Shown here piece by piece: positions 55,860-64,000 of a stretch of 64,000 bases of DNA; positions within the stretch are counted from its first letter, which is position 1; every line of letters begins with the position of its first letter. Location of the stretch: positions 8,808,420 through 8,872,419 of the forward strand of contig NW_024722158.1 in NCBI RefSeq assembly GCF_018991925.1. Direction: 5' to 3'. Under the pieces are notes generated by a model. It made no database searches and was not told where the DNA came from. It worked only from the letters and a program-made list of their open reading frames with translations. The DNA is from Homarus americanus. Its lineage: Eukaryota; Arthropoda; Malacostraca; Decapoda; Nephropidae. The position numbers and the translations under genes are program-made.

Positions 55860-56810
55860 TGCTCTATCTGTCCCCTGTAGCTCTGAGACACTGCAGAGAG
55901 AGAAGGTGTAGTAATTTATATGGTGTAAACTGAGATTTTTTCCAGTGCTGTGACTTACCCCAAAATTACACTACTCATAATGTTTATTACCAGATTTTAC
56001 CCGATACTTAATTCACTGTAATCTAATACTGGGTTCCTGTACATCTTCCTCTTCTCATAAAATCTCGAAGAAGTTCCAGTTTTTTATTATCAGTTCACTG
56101 GAGCGTCGAAGGCCCCTTGGTCGTGGTGGCTTTGCTTGTAGCCAGACCTCACACAAGCTTCTACCGCGCATGTCGCCAGTTTATTTACCTCATCAGTTAT
56201 AACGGCCAGCGGTGTAAGACGTACGTATTGCCTTTTAATCATAACTCACAGATGAAAAAGTTGTTTATATATTGAGAAGCATGACTAAAACATGAAGATG
56301 ATGCTCGTATGGAGAGAGGGGCGCGCTGTAGAGGGTGATGTATGGCAGGACGCAGGAGCTTCTTGTGAGAGCCATCTGAGACACTGCCCCCCTACCACTC
56401 GATGATGTGTGTGTGTGTGTGTGTGCGCGCGTTGGTCTTGTAGGAATCTTCCACCTCCCAGCTTACGAAAAAATTAGGCTCAGTCTCTTAACATAATTTT
56501 GAGAATGCAACTAATTGTAAAATGGATACAACTGTCTGAAACAGAACAAGACTAACTATAAACATAAGGTAAATAATGTAAACAAACACAACCAACTGTA
56601 AACAAAACAACTAACTGTAAACATGAGACAGACCAACCAGTTAGGTGACCTTCACAACAGGACAGTATACAGTAGAGTTCTCCCTCTACTTATAATTGAA
56701 TCGTCCACTAAATATTTTCACTAATAATTACACAGTTTGTTTTATTTCAATCCATTTTATGTACAGTTGTGGACAAAATTCCTTGAACACTTAGAAATGT
56801 TTGGCTTCTT
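55860..56810. other. unique DNA, no gene seen
   Basis: Non-repetitive except for a short (GT)n near 56406-56426 and several CTAACTGTAAACA phrases near 56550-56625. No supported gene. Confidence 0.5.
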
Positions 56811-56816
56811 CCGGGT

Positions 56817-57240
56817 TACCTGAAGGTTAGCTCCCAGCTTCTTTCCCAAGTATAATTGCCCTAACGGTAACGTAACCTTGCATAAACTAATCTAACTTGA
56901 CCTAATTTAACATGAAATATAATTTAACCTAACCTAATCGACAGTATCATAATCCAACACTAACTCAACCTAACCTATTATAACGTTAACCTAACCAAAC
57001 CTAACCTAACCTAATCGACAGTATCATAATCCAACACTAACTCAACCTAACCTATTATAACGTTAACCTAACCAAACCTAACCTAACCTAATCGACAGTA
57101 TCATAATCCAACACTAACTCGACCTAACATAACCTAACCTAATCAAAACTATCATAGTCCAACACTAACCTAACCTAACCTAACCTCCCAACTAGCATTA
57201 GGTGCAATAAGCTGGGGGGGGACTAATCTTCAGGTGATCA
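56817..57240. mobile_element. TTAGG-core inverted-repeat element with 77-bp tandem expansion in the core
   Basis: Left arm TTACCTGAAGGTTAGCTCCC, AGCTTCTTTCCCAAGTATAA, CCTAACGGTAACG. The core has CCTAA tracts and three copies of a 76-78 bp unit containing ATCGACAGTATCATAATCCA (at 56937, 57013 and 57091), plus a fourth diverged copy. Right arm ACTAGCATTAGGTGCAATAA, GCTGGGG and CTAATCTTCAGGTGATC. Confidence 0.85.
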
Positions 57241-57559
57241 ACTTAGTATAAGAATTATTGAAATTGATATTGAAACAGTATATTTAGCCAGAAAAATACA
57301 GACACAATGGTACAACGACAACAATACTGACATGTCTGGTGCCTTTCGAGAGCTGCGACTATCTTGGGGTACCTGATAAAAGTTGTACTGTAATGATGGT
57401 TATTAATGATAGTGATAATTGGAGTTAGTTCTTTAGCAGCAAATTCTATTAGTTTTAACTGGAAATAAAACTATGATAATAATAGGTTGATTAAAAACAT
57501 GATAGGTAAGTGGTCGAGTTATCAGGTGTAAGGTAACAGGGCACAGGTAGCTCCCATCG

Positions 57560-58258
57560 ACGGGATCGCATTTGGATCAGGGGAAAATATGGACCTCATC
57601 CTCCGAATACGAGGGTTAACATCAACACTCCAGGATGCAGGCCGTCCTGTGACATTCCTATGGATACTCAGTCATGTCGGTATCTTGGGGAATGAGACAG
57701 CAGATGGCCTTGCCAAGACTGGCTGTAACAAGGCCACACCTGACTACGTTGTTCATCGAACACTTTTACAGCTTAGGACCCAAATTCACCGCAAACAGAG
57801 AGAAGCTCTGGAAGCAGCCATCCCCCTGGACTCCCCAGCCCACCTGGTACGATGTCCTCCGTAAACTTCCTGACCTCTCGTATGTCTATGGGAAAGGGTC
57901 GCGGAAAAGGGACGTGATTGCTGCCCGTATCATCATTGGGTATGACTTGCTTGGGAGATTGGTATCCCCGCATCCCCTGAGCAACGCTCTTGTGCATTAT
58001 GCAGAAGACCCGACAGCCGCACCCTTATCCATCACCTCCTAAGATGTCCCCACACACACAACACTTCCGTGACGCCTGCTGGACCACCACTCCTCGACCC
58101 CCTGACGGAGACACGATGATCCTCCCCATATAATATTTATTTATACTGTATATACTTGTGACACTTGCCAGATGATTCTGATGTTATTGTACCTAGTGAC
58201 AGCACCAGGATCCCGCTTCCTCTATCAAGGAATAAAATATTGAAATTGAAATTGAATT
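57560..58258 (+). pseudogene. non-LTR retrotransposon 3' end: RNase H domain and Cys-rich tail
   Basis: The plus strand encodes NMDLILRIRGLTSTLQDAG and then TFLWILSHVGILGNETADGL. WI(P/L)SHVGI.GNE.AD is the signature of the RNase H domain of I/Jockey-group non-LTR elements, with its catalytic Asp in ADGLAK. Frameshifts follow. A second frame gives TWYDVLRKLPDLSYVYGKG, and a third gives ALCRRPDSRTLIHHLLRC, the usual C-terminal Cys motif. The element ends in a simple tail, AATATTGAAATTGAAATTGA, at 58258. Only the last 0.7 kb is present: a 5'-truncated, inactive insertion. It starts about 320 bp after a TTAGG-core element. Confidence 0.85.
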
Positions 58259-58289
58259 GGTAGCCCCTGACGGTGACCTTCACTGTCTT

Positions 58290-58492
58290 GTGTTCTGACC
58301 ACCACCTCGCTGCCGCCGCTACCCGCTTTCACCCCTACCACCACCCGCTTTCACCCCTACCACCACCCGCTACCACCCCTACCACCACCCGCTACCACCC
58401 ACCACCACCTGCTACCACCCACCACCACCACCACTACCACCTACCATCACTACTTACCACCACTACCACCATTACCACCAGAGATCACTTGT
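58290..58492. repeat. CCACC-rich minisatellite
   Basis: Copies of ACCACCACCCGCTACCACCC and a CTTTCACCCCT variant. Confidence 0.93.
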
Positions 58493-59039
58493 CTCCGTAA
58501 TACTTCCTATGGTGGGGCGGCACATAACACCGCCCCTCCCTACTATCTGGTCCCTTCTGGGGTTAAGGCAAGACTAACTGCCATACTAGCACACATATTT
58601 CCCAAGACATAAATGTTCCCAGTCCAGGTGGAACAAGTACCGCTACACGAGTACTGGGTGGCTGCTGGCGGGTCCTGGTGTGTATTTCCAGACAAATTGA
58701 TTGAGCGTCTTAAAGTTGGACGAGTAATTACGTGGTGAGTGAAGTGTGTCCCTCGACCATCTCCCCCCTAGCCCACAGTCCCCAGCACGCAGTCCCCGTC
58801 ACGCAGCCCCCACCCCCACCACTAGTCTGTCAGTCGCGATTGGCAGCCCAATATGGTGGCGGCTGCGGTGGGTGTGGGTCCTTGCTTTACCGTGCCATAC
58901 ATCACCCAACATTTCATCAGTCGTGTGAGGTAGCAAAAATCTTTCCAGAAATACTGAAAAAAAGTGCAATAACTCGATAAATAAGTTACAGTACAGCTTC
59001 AGGTCAACACTAACAGGATAGTCGATGGCTCCTGTACAC

Positions 59040-59128
59040 AGTCTCTCACAGTCTTCACTATAACCACTACACTATCATGTACACTACATCTCCCAAACAA
59101 TCTACACAACATCCACTACACTATCATC
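59040..59128. repeat. 26-bp minisatellite, left portion (before the CR1 fragment)
   Basis: Diverged copies of CACTACACTATCATCTACAC, similar to the large array that resumes at 59650. Confidence 0.82.
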
Positions 59129-59652
59129 AGCGAGGTTATCCTAAAACTTATCTTGCGCTTGTGAGACCTCACCTGGATTACGCAGTTCAGTTCTGGTCAC
59201 CGTACTACAGAATGGATATAGAATCCCTAGAAAGAATTCAGAGGACATTAGGGACCTTGAGTACAGATACAGGTTAAAGCATCTTAATTTGCATTCCATC
59301 GTGAGACGTAGAGTGAGGGGCGATATGATCGAGGTGTATAAACGGAAGTTAGGGCTAAACAAAGTGATATAACAAAGGTACTCATACTATCCAACCAGGA
59401 GCGAACTTGTAGCAATGGTTTTAAAGTAGACAAATTTAGATTTAGGGGCGAGATAGGTAAACATTGGTTTGGAAATAAAGTAGTGGAAGAGTGGAACAAG
59501 TTACCAAACATCATCATTAACTCTAATACGCTGGGTAGCTTCAAATATACGTTGGATGGATATATGAGTGATAGAGGTTGGTTGTAAACAGGACTGCCGA
59601 GTATGGGCTAATAGGCCCGCTGTAGTTTCTTCCATATTTATGTTCTTATGTA
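59128..59652 (+). mobile_element. CR1-like 3' fragment inserted in a minisatellite
   Basis: The plus strand encodes [20 protein letters not shown] and [13 protein letters not shown]. After a frameshift it reads [20 protein letters not shown], later SNQERTCSNGFKVDKFRFRG, EIGKHWFGNKVVEEWNKLPN, and the end DGYMSDRGWL before a stop. This is the same C-terminal region as in the 37-40 kb copy but a different, diverged copy. The 3' end ATATTTATGTTCTTATG also matches. Only the last 0.5 kb is present. Minisatellite units lie on both sides. Confidence 0.9.
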
Positions 59653-60115
59653 AACTACATCTTCATCACAATCTACACTACATCCATTACACTATCATCT
59701 ACACTACATCCATGACACTATCATCTACACTACATCCATTACACTATCATCTACACTACATCCATGACACTATCATCTACACTACATCCATTACACTATC
59801 ATCTACACTACATCCATTACACTATCATCTACACTACATCCATTACACTATCATCTACACTACATCCATTACACTATCATCTACACTACATCCATGACAC
59901 TATCATCTACACTACATCCATTACACTATCATCTACACTACATCCATTACACTATCATCTACACTACATCCATTACACTATCATCTACACTACATCCATG
60001 ACACTATCATCTACACTACATCCATTACACTATCATCTACACTACATTTTCCACACAATCTATACTATAACCATTACGCTATTATCTATACTACTTCTCC
60101 CACATAATCTACATT
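59650..60115. repeat. 26-bp minisatellite, right portion
   Basis: About 16 copies of ATCTACACTACATCCATTAC followed by ACTATC, with a CATGAC variant. The open frames here are repeat translations. Confidence 0.97.
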
Positions 60116-60735
60116 AACCACTTCACTATCATCTACGCTCCATCCACTACAATATACCGAACACTTTTGTAACATTCAAACTTCACTATATTTCTTAACA
60201 AGGTATTTATAAAAGTAGTTCAGTAACCTTAGTTAGGCTTATCATCGTGTACAGCACAGTGTTGTCCTCCTGCCATAACTGCTAAGTGTCAACTTAGCAT
60301 CTTGGCTTTTCTTTCCCCGATGTTTCTCGGGTAAGTTTCAGTGTTGGACACTGTGCAGTGCCTTTCGGTCAGTGTCCAGGATTCTTCCTCTGTTAGCGAT
60401 GACGGTAGGACCAAGTGAACCGTTTGCCGCCTTGGAGTTGCTTTGTGCTAATCTTACACACCGTGTGCCTGCACACGTAACACGAGCCTTTAGCTCACAC
60501 TTACAGTACACTACTTGACCACCGCGAAGGGGAGATGAACTACCTGTAGTCCTGCTCGGTGGAGTCCTGAAGGTCTACTAACTGCCTCATCTCTCTGGTA
60601 ATTCACAATTACCGGTTCACTTTACAACCACTGTTGTCTCAATTTTGGGCCCTGTTGAGCTACTACAACCTGCCGCCAGGAGGCCAATGGTTACACTTTG
60701 GAACCTGCCGCTGTTGATCACATGGGAAGAATACT
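60116..60735. other. unique DNA, no gene seen
   Basis: About 600 bp of non-repetitive sequence without a recognised coding or RNA motif. Confidence 0.5.
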
Positions 60736-60737
60736 TC

Positions 60738-60816
60738 CACACATTGACAAGTGACTGTCATGCAGCACACACACATTGGCAAGTGACTGTCATGCAGCAC
60801 ACATACATTGGCAAGT
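60738..60816. repeat. about 30-bp minisatellite, 2.5 copies, inverted relative of 48399-48785
   Basis: Units of ACATTGGCAAGTGACTGTCA followed by TGCAGCACAC. The reverse-complement (GTGCTGCATGACAGTCACTT then GCCAATGT) is nearly the 48.4 kb unit. It directly precedes the left hammerhead-like repeat of the Penelope-like element. Confidence 0.88.
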
Positions 60817-60839
60817 GTTTCTCCTTAGTCTGTACTCAC

Positions 60840-60878
60840 CCCTAATGATGTGAATTACACGAAAGCGCTTGGGAACTT
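60840..60878 (+). ncRNA. hammerhead-ribozyme-like motif, left copy (damaged)
   Basis: CTAATGA, a GTG...CAC hairpin-like stretch (TGTGAATTACAC), then GAAAGCGCTTGGGAAC. Hammerheads need CUGANGA and GAAA; here the first box has A instead of G at its third position. Penelope-like pLTRs are known to carry hammerhead ribozymes. The folding was not computed. Confidence 0.45.
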
Positions 60879-60951
60879 CGTGTTTTCTTGTTTTCTTGTG
60901 GTTATCAGCATATACTTGGATCACGCGCACCTACAGTGATTTATTTGCATC

Positions 60952-60982
60952 TCTCTCTCTCTCTCACTCTCTCTCTCTCTCT
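60952..60982. repeat. (CT)n microsatellite inside the Penelope-like element
   Basis: A CT run next to the truncated end of the inverted RT segment. Confidence 0.92.
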
Positions 60983-61012
60983 GTGTATCAGACAGTCTAG
61001 GACTGGCAATTT

Positions 61013-62041
61013 TCAGTCTTCCTCTAATTCCACAGTGAATTTGATCGAGGGGGCTAAGTTGTTAAGTTGTGGCAGGAAAGCTTTTAGGTCCTCATTACAT
61101 GGCCAGAGACATAATACATCATCAACATATCTAAACCAGACTGCTGAGGGTGGTAAAATATTACTTAATAGTTTCTTTTCAAAGAATTCCATATACAGGT
61201 TGCTTAATACAGGTGAGAGTGGATTACCCATTGCCATACCAAATTTTTGAGCATAATATTCTCCATTGAATTCAAATTTACAATCCTTAATACATAGTTT
61301 GATGAGTTCGATGAAGTCGTCTTTCGAGACGGGCAATGAAATATTATCCAGGGAATCTATGAGGAACTCTAGTAAATCATCAACTGGGACCTTTGTAAAG
61401 AGTGATGTTACATCAAAACTGACCAGTTTAAAATCATAATTAATGTGTAAGTTATTGAGTTTATCAACCAAATCCATATTATTTTTGATATTAGAGTTAG
61501 AAATGTTGCCAACTAGGAGATTTAGTAAAGAAACTAACCATTTAGATAGTTTATAAGAGATTGACCCAACTGAGCTAATGATGGGTCTTGCTGGGTTATT
61601 GGGCTTGTGGGTCTTGATTACACCGTACATGTATGGCAGTGGAGGGGACGTTGAAGTAAGATGTTTAATGAGAGAAGCTTTGCCTCTCAATAGAGACTTC
61701 AGTTTTTTGTTGAACTGGGTGTTAACTGTGTTGAGAGGATTATTTATGAGTTTAGAATATGTTGTAGTATCACATAAAAGGTCATTCATTTTAGAGATAT
61801 AGTCATCTTTGTTTAAAATCACTACTGTGTTGGCTTTATCTGCTTTAGTGACATGTAGATCCTTATTTTTCTTAAGGGCTTGGATTGCTTTGGTGAATCT
61901 TTCTGGACAGTTTGGAACACAAGGCTTGGACATAGATGCATACACAACACCTTTACACATGTTCACTTCTTCACTTGTCAAATTACTGAATTTCTCCAAA
62001 TTGCAAAATGCTCTGGCTATGTCAACACTGTGCTTTGAGAA
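61013..62041 (-). pseudogene. Penelope-like reverse transcriptase, inverted segment
   Basis: The minus-strand frame is open for about 343 codons. It runs from KHSVDIARAFCNLEKFSN at the inversion junction to TVELEED, where a TGA at 61010-61012 interrupts it; KLPVLDCLIH follows before the (CT)n tract. Recognisable Penelope-type RT blocks are DLHVTKADKANTVVILNKDD, YMYGVIKTHKPNNPARPIIS, FDVTSLFTKVPVDD, KFGMAMGNPLSPVLSNLYME and the catalytic FRYVDDVLCLW (YVDD at 61118-61129). The core polymerase motifs look intact. The N-terminus is truncated at the junction, as expected for an incomplete reverse transcript. In an active element it copies RNA at a nicked, often telomere-like, target. Confidence 0.93.
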
Positions 62042-62682
62042 TTTGCAGTCCGGAATTCATTGATGAGGAATATAAATATATCTATAATATTGGCTCAAAC
62101 CTTAAATACCCTAGATCTTTCATAGACAAATGCCTAAACATTACTAAGAAAACTTTTTATAGAACTGATCCCAAGCCCACCCATGACCATAAGAATATCT
62201 TAATATTATAATTTCACAAAAATTTCTCACACATTCCTTTACAACTAAAAACCTGGAACGTCAATGTGACATTTAAAAACTCATGCACTGTTAAACAAAT
62301 GTTAATCAAGAACTCCCCCAACAACACAATTGGTTGCATTTATAAAGTTCCTTGCAAGGAATGTAATATGCTTTACTTATGCCAGACAGGTAAAGATCTT
62401 GTAACTAGACTTAAACAGCATAAATATAGTGTTAGGACAGGCCAGGAATCCAATGCTCTGTTTGTTCATTTGAGGGATAACAAGCATTGCATTGACTGGG
62501 ATAATGCCTCCTCAATATTACCTTGTAATTCAATTGATAGTAGGAACATCATAGAATCTAGTCTCATTAAACATACCGAAGCATTCAACATGAATTTGAG
62601 TAATGGCTTGTACAAACTGGACAATTTTGTAATTAAGAAGATTTGTAGCCAGGTGAGAAGGTTGGGTCACCTTACCCTCTGA
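62035..62682 (+). pseudogene. Penelope-like GIY-YIG endonuclease
   Basis: Plus strand, one frame with a single TAA at 62209-62211. The first part reads ALRICSPEFIDEEYKYIYNI to KKTFYRTDPKPTHDHKN, the linker that normally follows the RT. The second part has TIGCIYKVPCKECNMLYLCQ and TGKDLVTRLKQHK: the GIY and YIG strands in altered form (CIY, YLC), an Arg in the helix, and a CxxC pair as in the zinc-binding motif of Penelope-like endonucleases. The late acidic block is IIESSLIKHTEAFNMNLSNG, with the expected catalytic Glu. It ends at a TGA after VRRLGHLTL. It cuts target DNA in an active element; here it is severed from its RT. Confidence 0.9.
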
Positions 62683-62801
62683 CCTGACTACCGACCGTTG
62701 CGGTGCTATTTAAAGATTAGTAGGGTCATTACCTAATACCTGACCATTGTGGACCTGGTCTCACCCTCCTCTGTATATATACACCTAGTTTTGTACTTCT
62801 C

Positions 62802-62850
62802 TTAAGTCTGTACTCACCCCTGAAGATGTGAATTACACTTGGGAACCCCA
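62802..62850 (+). ncRNA. hammerhead-ribozyme-like motif, right copy (damaged)
   Basis: CTGAAGA and TGTGAATTACAC are followed directly by TTGGGAAC. Compared with the left copy, GAAAGCGC is deleted, which removes the GAAA core box. The CUGANGA box is intact, so the two copies are damaged in different places. Confidence 0.45.
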
Positions 62851-62864
62851 GTTTTTTCTTTCTT

Positions 62865-62866
<2 letters not shown>

Positions 62867-62919
<53 letters not shown>
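62867..62919. repeat. (TA)n microsatellite
   Basis: About 25 TA dinucleotides directly after the Penelope-like element; such tails or targets are common for this class. Confidence 0.96.
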
Positions 62920-63592
62920 ATCATTACTACATGTAACACTATCCATCATCACTACTTATAACACCATCCATCATCACTACCTATAACACCATCCATCGTC
63001 ACTAAATACAACACCATCCATCATCACTATACTGACCAACATCCATCATCACTATACTTAACACCATCCATCATCATTACATAATATAATACTCTCCATC
63101 ATCACTACATGCTGTATAACACCATGAATCACCATTACGTATAACACCATCCATCATCACTATACATAACACCATTCATCTTCGCGATATGTAACACCAT
63201 CCAGCATCACTATATATAACACCATCCATCATCACTACATATAACACCACCCATCATCACTACATTTAACACCTTTCATCATCACTATACATAACACCAG
63301 TCATCATCACTACATATAACACCAGTCATCATCACTCCATATAGCACTATCCATCATCACTACATTTAACACCATTCATTATCACTATACTTAACACCAG
63401 TCATCATCACTACATATAACACCATCCATCATCACTACACATAACATTATCCATCATCACTACATGCTGTATAACACCATGAATCACCATTACGTATAAC
63501 ACCATCCATCATCACTATATATAACACCATCCATCATCACTATTTATAACACCATACCATCATCACTATACTTGACATCTGTCATCACTATA
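62920..63592. repeat. 25-bp minisatellite (CATCCATCATCACTACATAT)
   Basis: About 26 copies of ACCATCCATCATCACTACAT followed by ATAAC. A marked variant, TACATGCTGTATAACACCAT, occurs at about 63106 and 63461, 355 bp apart, showing block duplication. Confidence 0.96.
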
Positions 63593-63730
63593 GTAATAAA
63601 CTGAGCTTGAGTTCTTACTAAATATATAAATTCCAACCTCATTGATTACTGTATATTTCTGAATGGTCAAATTTTGAATTGGCCTCAGTGAGGGTGCTGT
63701 AAGTCTGAGTCAGTATTAATGTTATGACTT

Positions 63731-63783
63731 CCCATAAAGTACAAAAGATACCACAGTCTGAGGTATCTTTTGTACTTTATGGG
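63731..63783. repeat. perfect 22-bp inverted repeat with 9-base loop
   Basis: CCCATAAAGTAC...GATACC at 63731-63752 is exactly complementary to 63762-63783, around the loop ACAGTCTGA. The DNA would form a cruciform and a transcript a strong hairpin. It may be a collapsed foldback element. Confidence 0.93.
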
Positions 63784-63885
63784 GCCCTGGACCACAGGCC
63801 ACCATTATGATATTATATAATACAAATAGGACTTGAATCCTGTTATAGTTACGACAATACACTCTTGTGTTGAGACCCAACTCCT

Positions 63886-64000
63886 CTTTTGTAGCGTTGC
63901 GGCCGCGCACCTCTCGCGTTGCGTTGCGGCCACAAGTTTTGTAGCGTTGCAACATCACATCTCTCTCGTAGCGGTGTGACCGTACACCTCTCCTGTAGCG
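63886..64000. repeat. GC-rich minisatellite (TTTTGTAGCGTTGCGGCC), runs off the window
   Basis: Three to four diverged copies of TTGTAGCGTTGCGGCCGCGC followed by ACCTCTC, including GTAGCGGTGTGACCGTACAC. The last copy is cut by the window edge. Confidence 0.85.

Larger units (their letters stand above)
60825..62862 (+). mobile_element. Penelope-like retroelement with internal inversion
   Basis: The parts lie in this order. First, a short direct repeat (TTAGTCTGTACTCACCCCT, then ATGTGAATTACAC) at 60825-60878. Next, a (CT)n stretch. Then a reverse transcriptase on the minus strand (61013-62041), a GIY-YIG endonuclease on the plus strand (62035-62682), about 120 bp of 3' sequence, and the same direct repeat at 62802-62850. 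A (TA)n tract follows. Penelope-like elements encode RT followed by GIY-YIG in one frame and carry terminal pLTR repeats. Here the RT half is flipped, and about 50-60 codons that should join the two halves are missing. Only one stop interrupts each half, so the copy is fairly young. Confidence 0.9.

Noticed and set aside
61578..62063. Plus-strand frames over the reverse transcriptase region
   Set aside because: They are shadows of the minus-strand Penelope-like RT, which has the catalytic YVDD and family blocks.

Overview
This window looks like nuclear DNA of a decapod crustacean. The basis is a two-exon gene for a GPSG-repeat cuticle protein of crustacean type (45116-46552, minus strand), many TTAGG/CCTAA tracts (the arthropod telomere unit), and CR1-like, Penelope-like, PIF/Harbinger-like and other non-LTR relics. 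There are also unusually many microsatellites and minisatellites. I cannot name the species. No operons, Shine-Dalgarno sites or CRISPR arrays are present. Most long open frames are translations of tandem repeats and were not annotated as genes.

Layout. 1-9553 is almost pure tandem repeat: an ATG array, two pyrimidine-rich minisatellites, a 5.2 kb array of a 16-bp unit, and a TCC-type polypyrimidine tract. 9.5-20 kb mixes unique DNA with (GT)n arrays, several minisatellites, a TA-flanked MITE and a tRNA-headed SINE. 19.6-28 kb holds three large minisatellites (29-, 28- and 25-bp units), a non-LTR linker relic and a Harbinger relic. 29-32 kb is strand-asymmetric purine/pyrimidine DNA. 32-37 kb is mostly unique, with a second TA-flanked MITE. 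At 37.4-40.7 kb a CR1-like retrotransposon interrupts a 31-bp minisatellite. 42-51 kb is the least repetitive part and contains the only convincing host gene. 51-60 kb returns to minisatellites, plus a non-LTR RNase H relic and a second CR1 fragment that also sits inside a minisatellite. 60.8-62.9 kb is a Penelope-like element whose reverse transcriptase half is inverted relative to its endonuclease half. The window ends in 25-bp and GC-rich arrays. Adding the spans, I estimate tandem repeats make up about 40% of the window.

The most interesting feature is a family of about twenty dispersed copies of an inverted-repeat element. Its arms carry the motif TCACCTGAAGATTA twice, followed by an AGCTTATTTCACCTG block, and they enclose a (TTAGG)n or (CCTAA)n core. 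These are not random telomere-like microsatellites: the same arms recur from 10.5 to 57.2 kb. The family looks like a MITE or foldback element carrying telomere-type DNA. A second theme is that both CR1 copies lie inside minisatellites. A third is the Penelope-like element, which has a twin-priming-like inversion and two differently damaged hammerhead-like motifs.

The host gene encodes a predicted secreted protein of 111 residues. It has a consensus TATA box and, just upstream, a match to the FTZ-F1 nuclear-receptor site, consistent with moult-linked control. All family calls come from reading motifs by eye; no database search was run.
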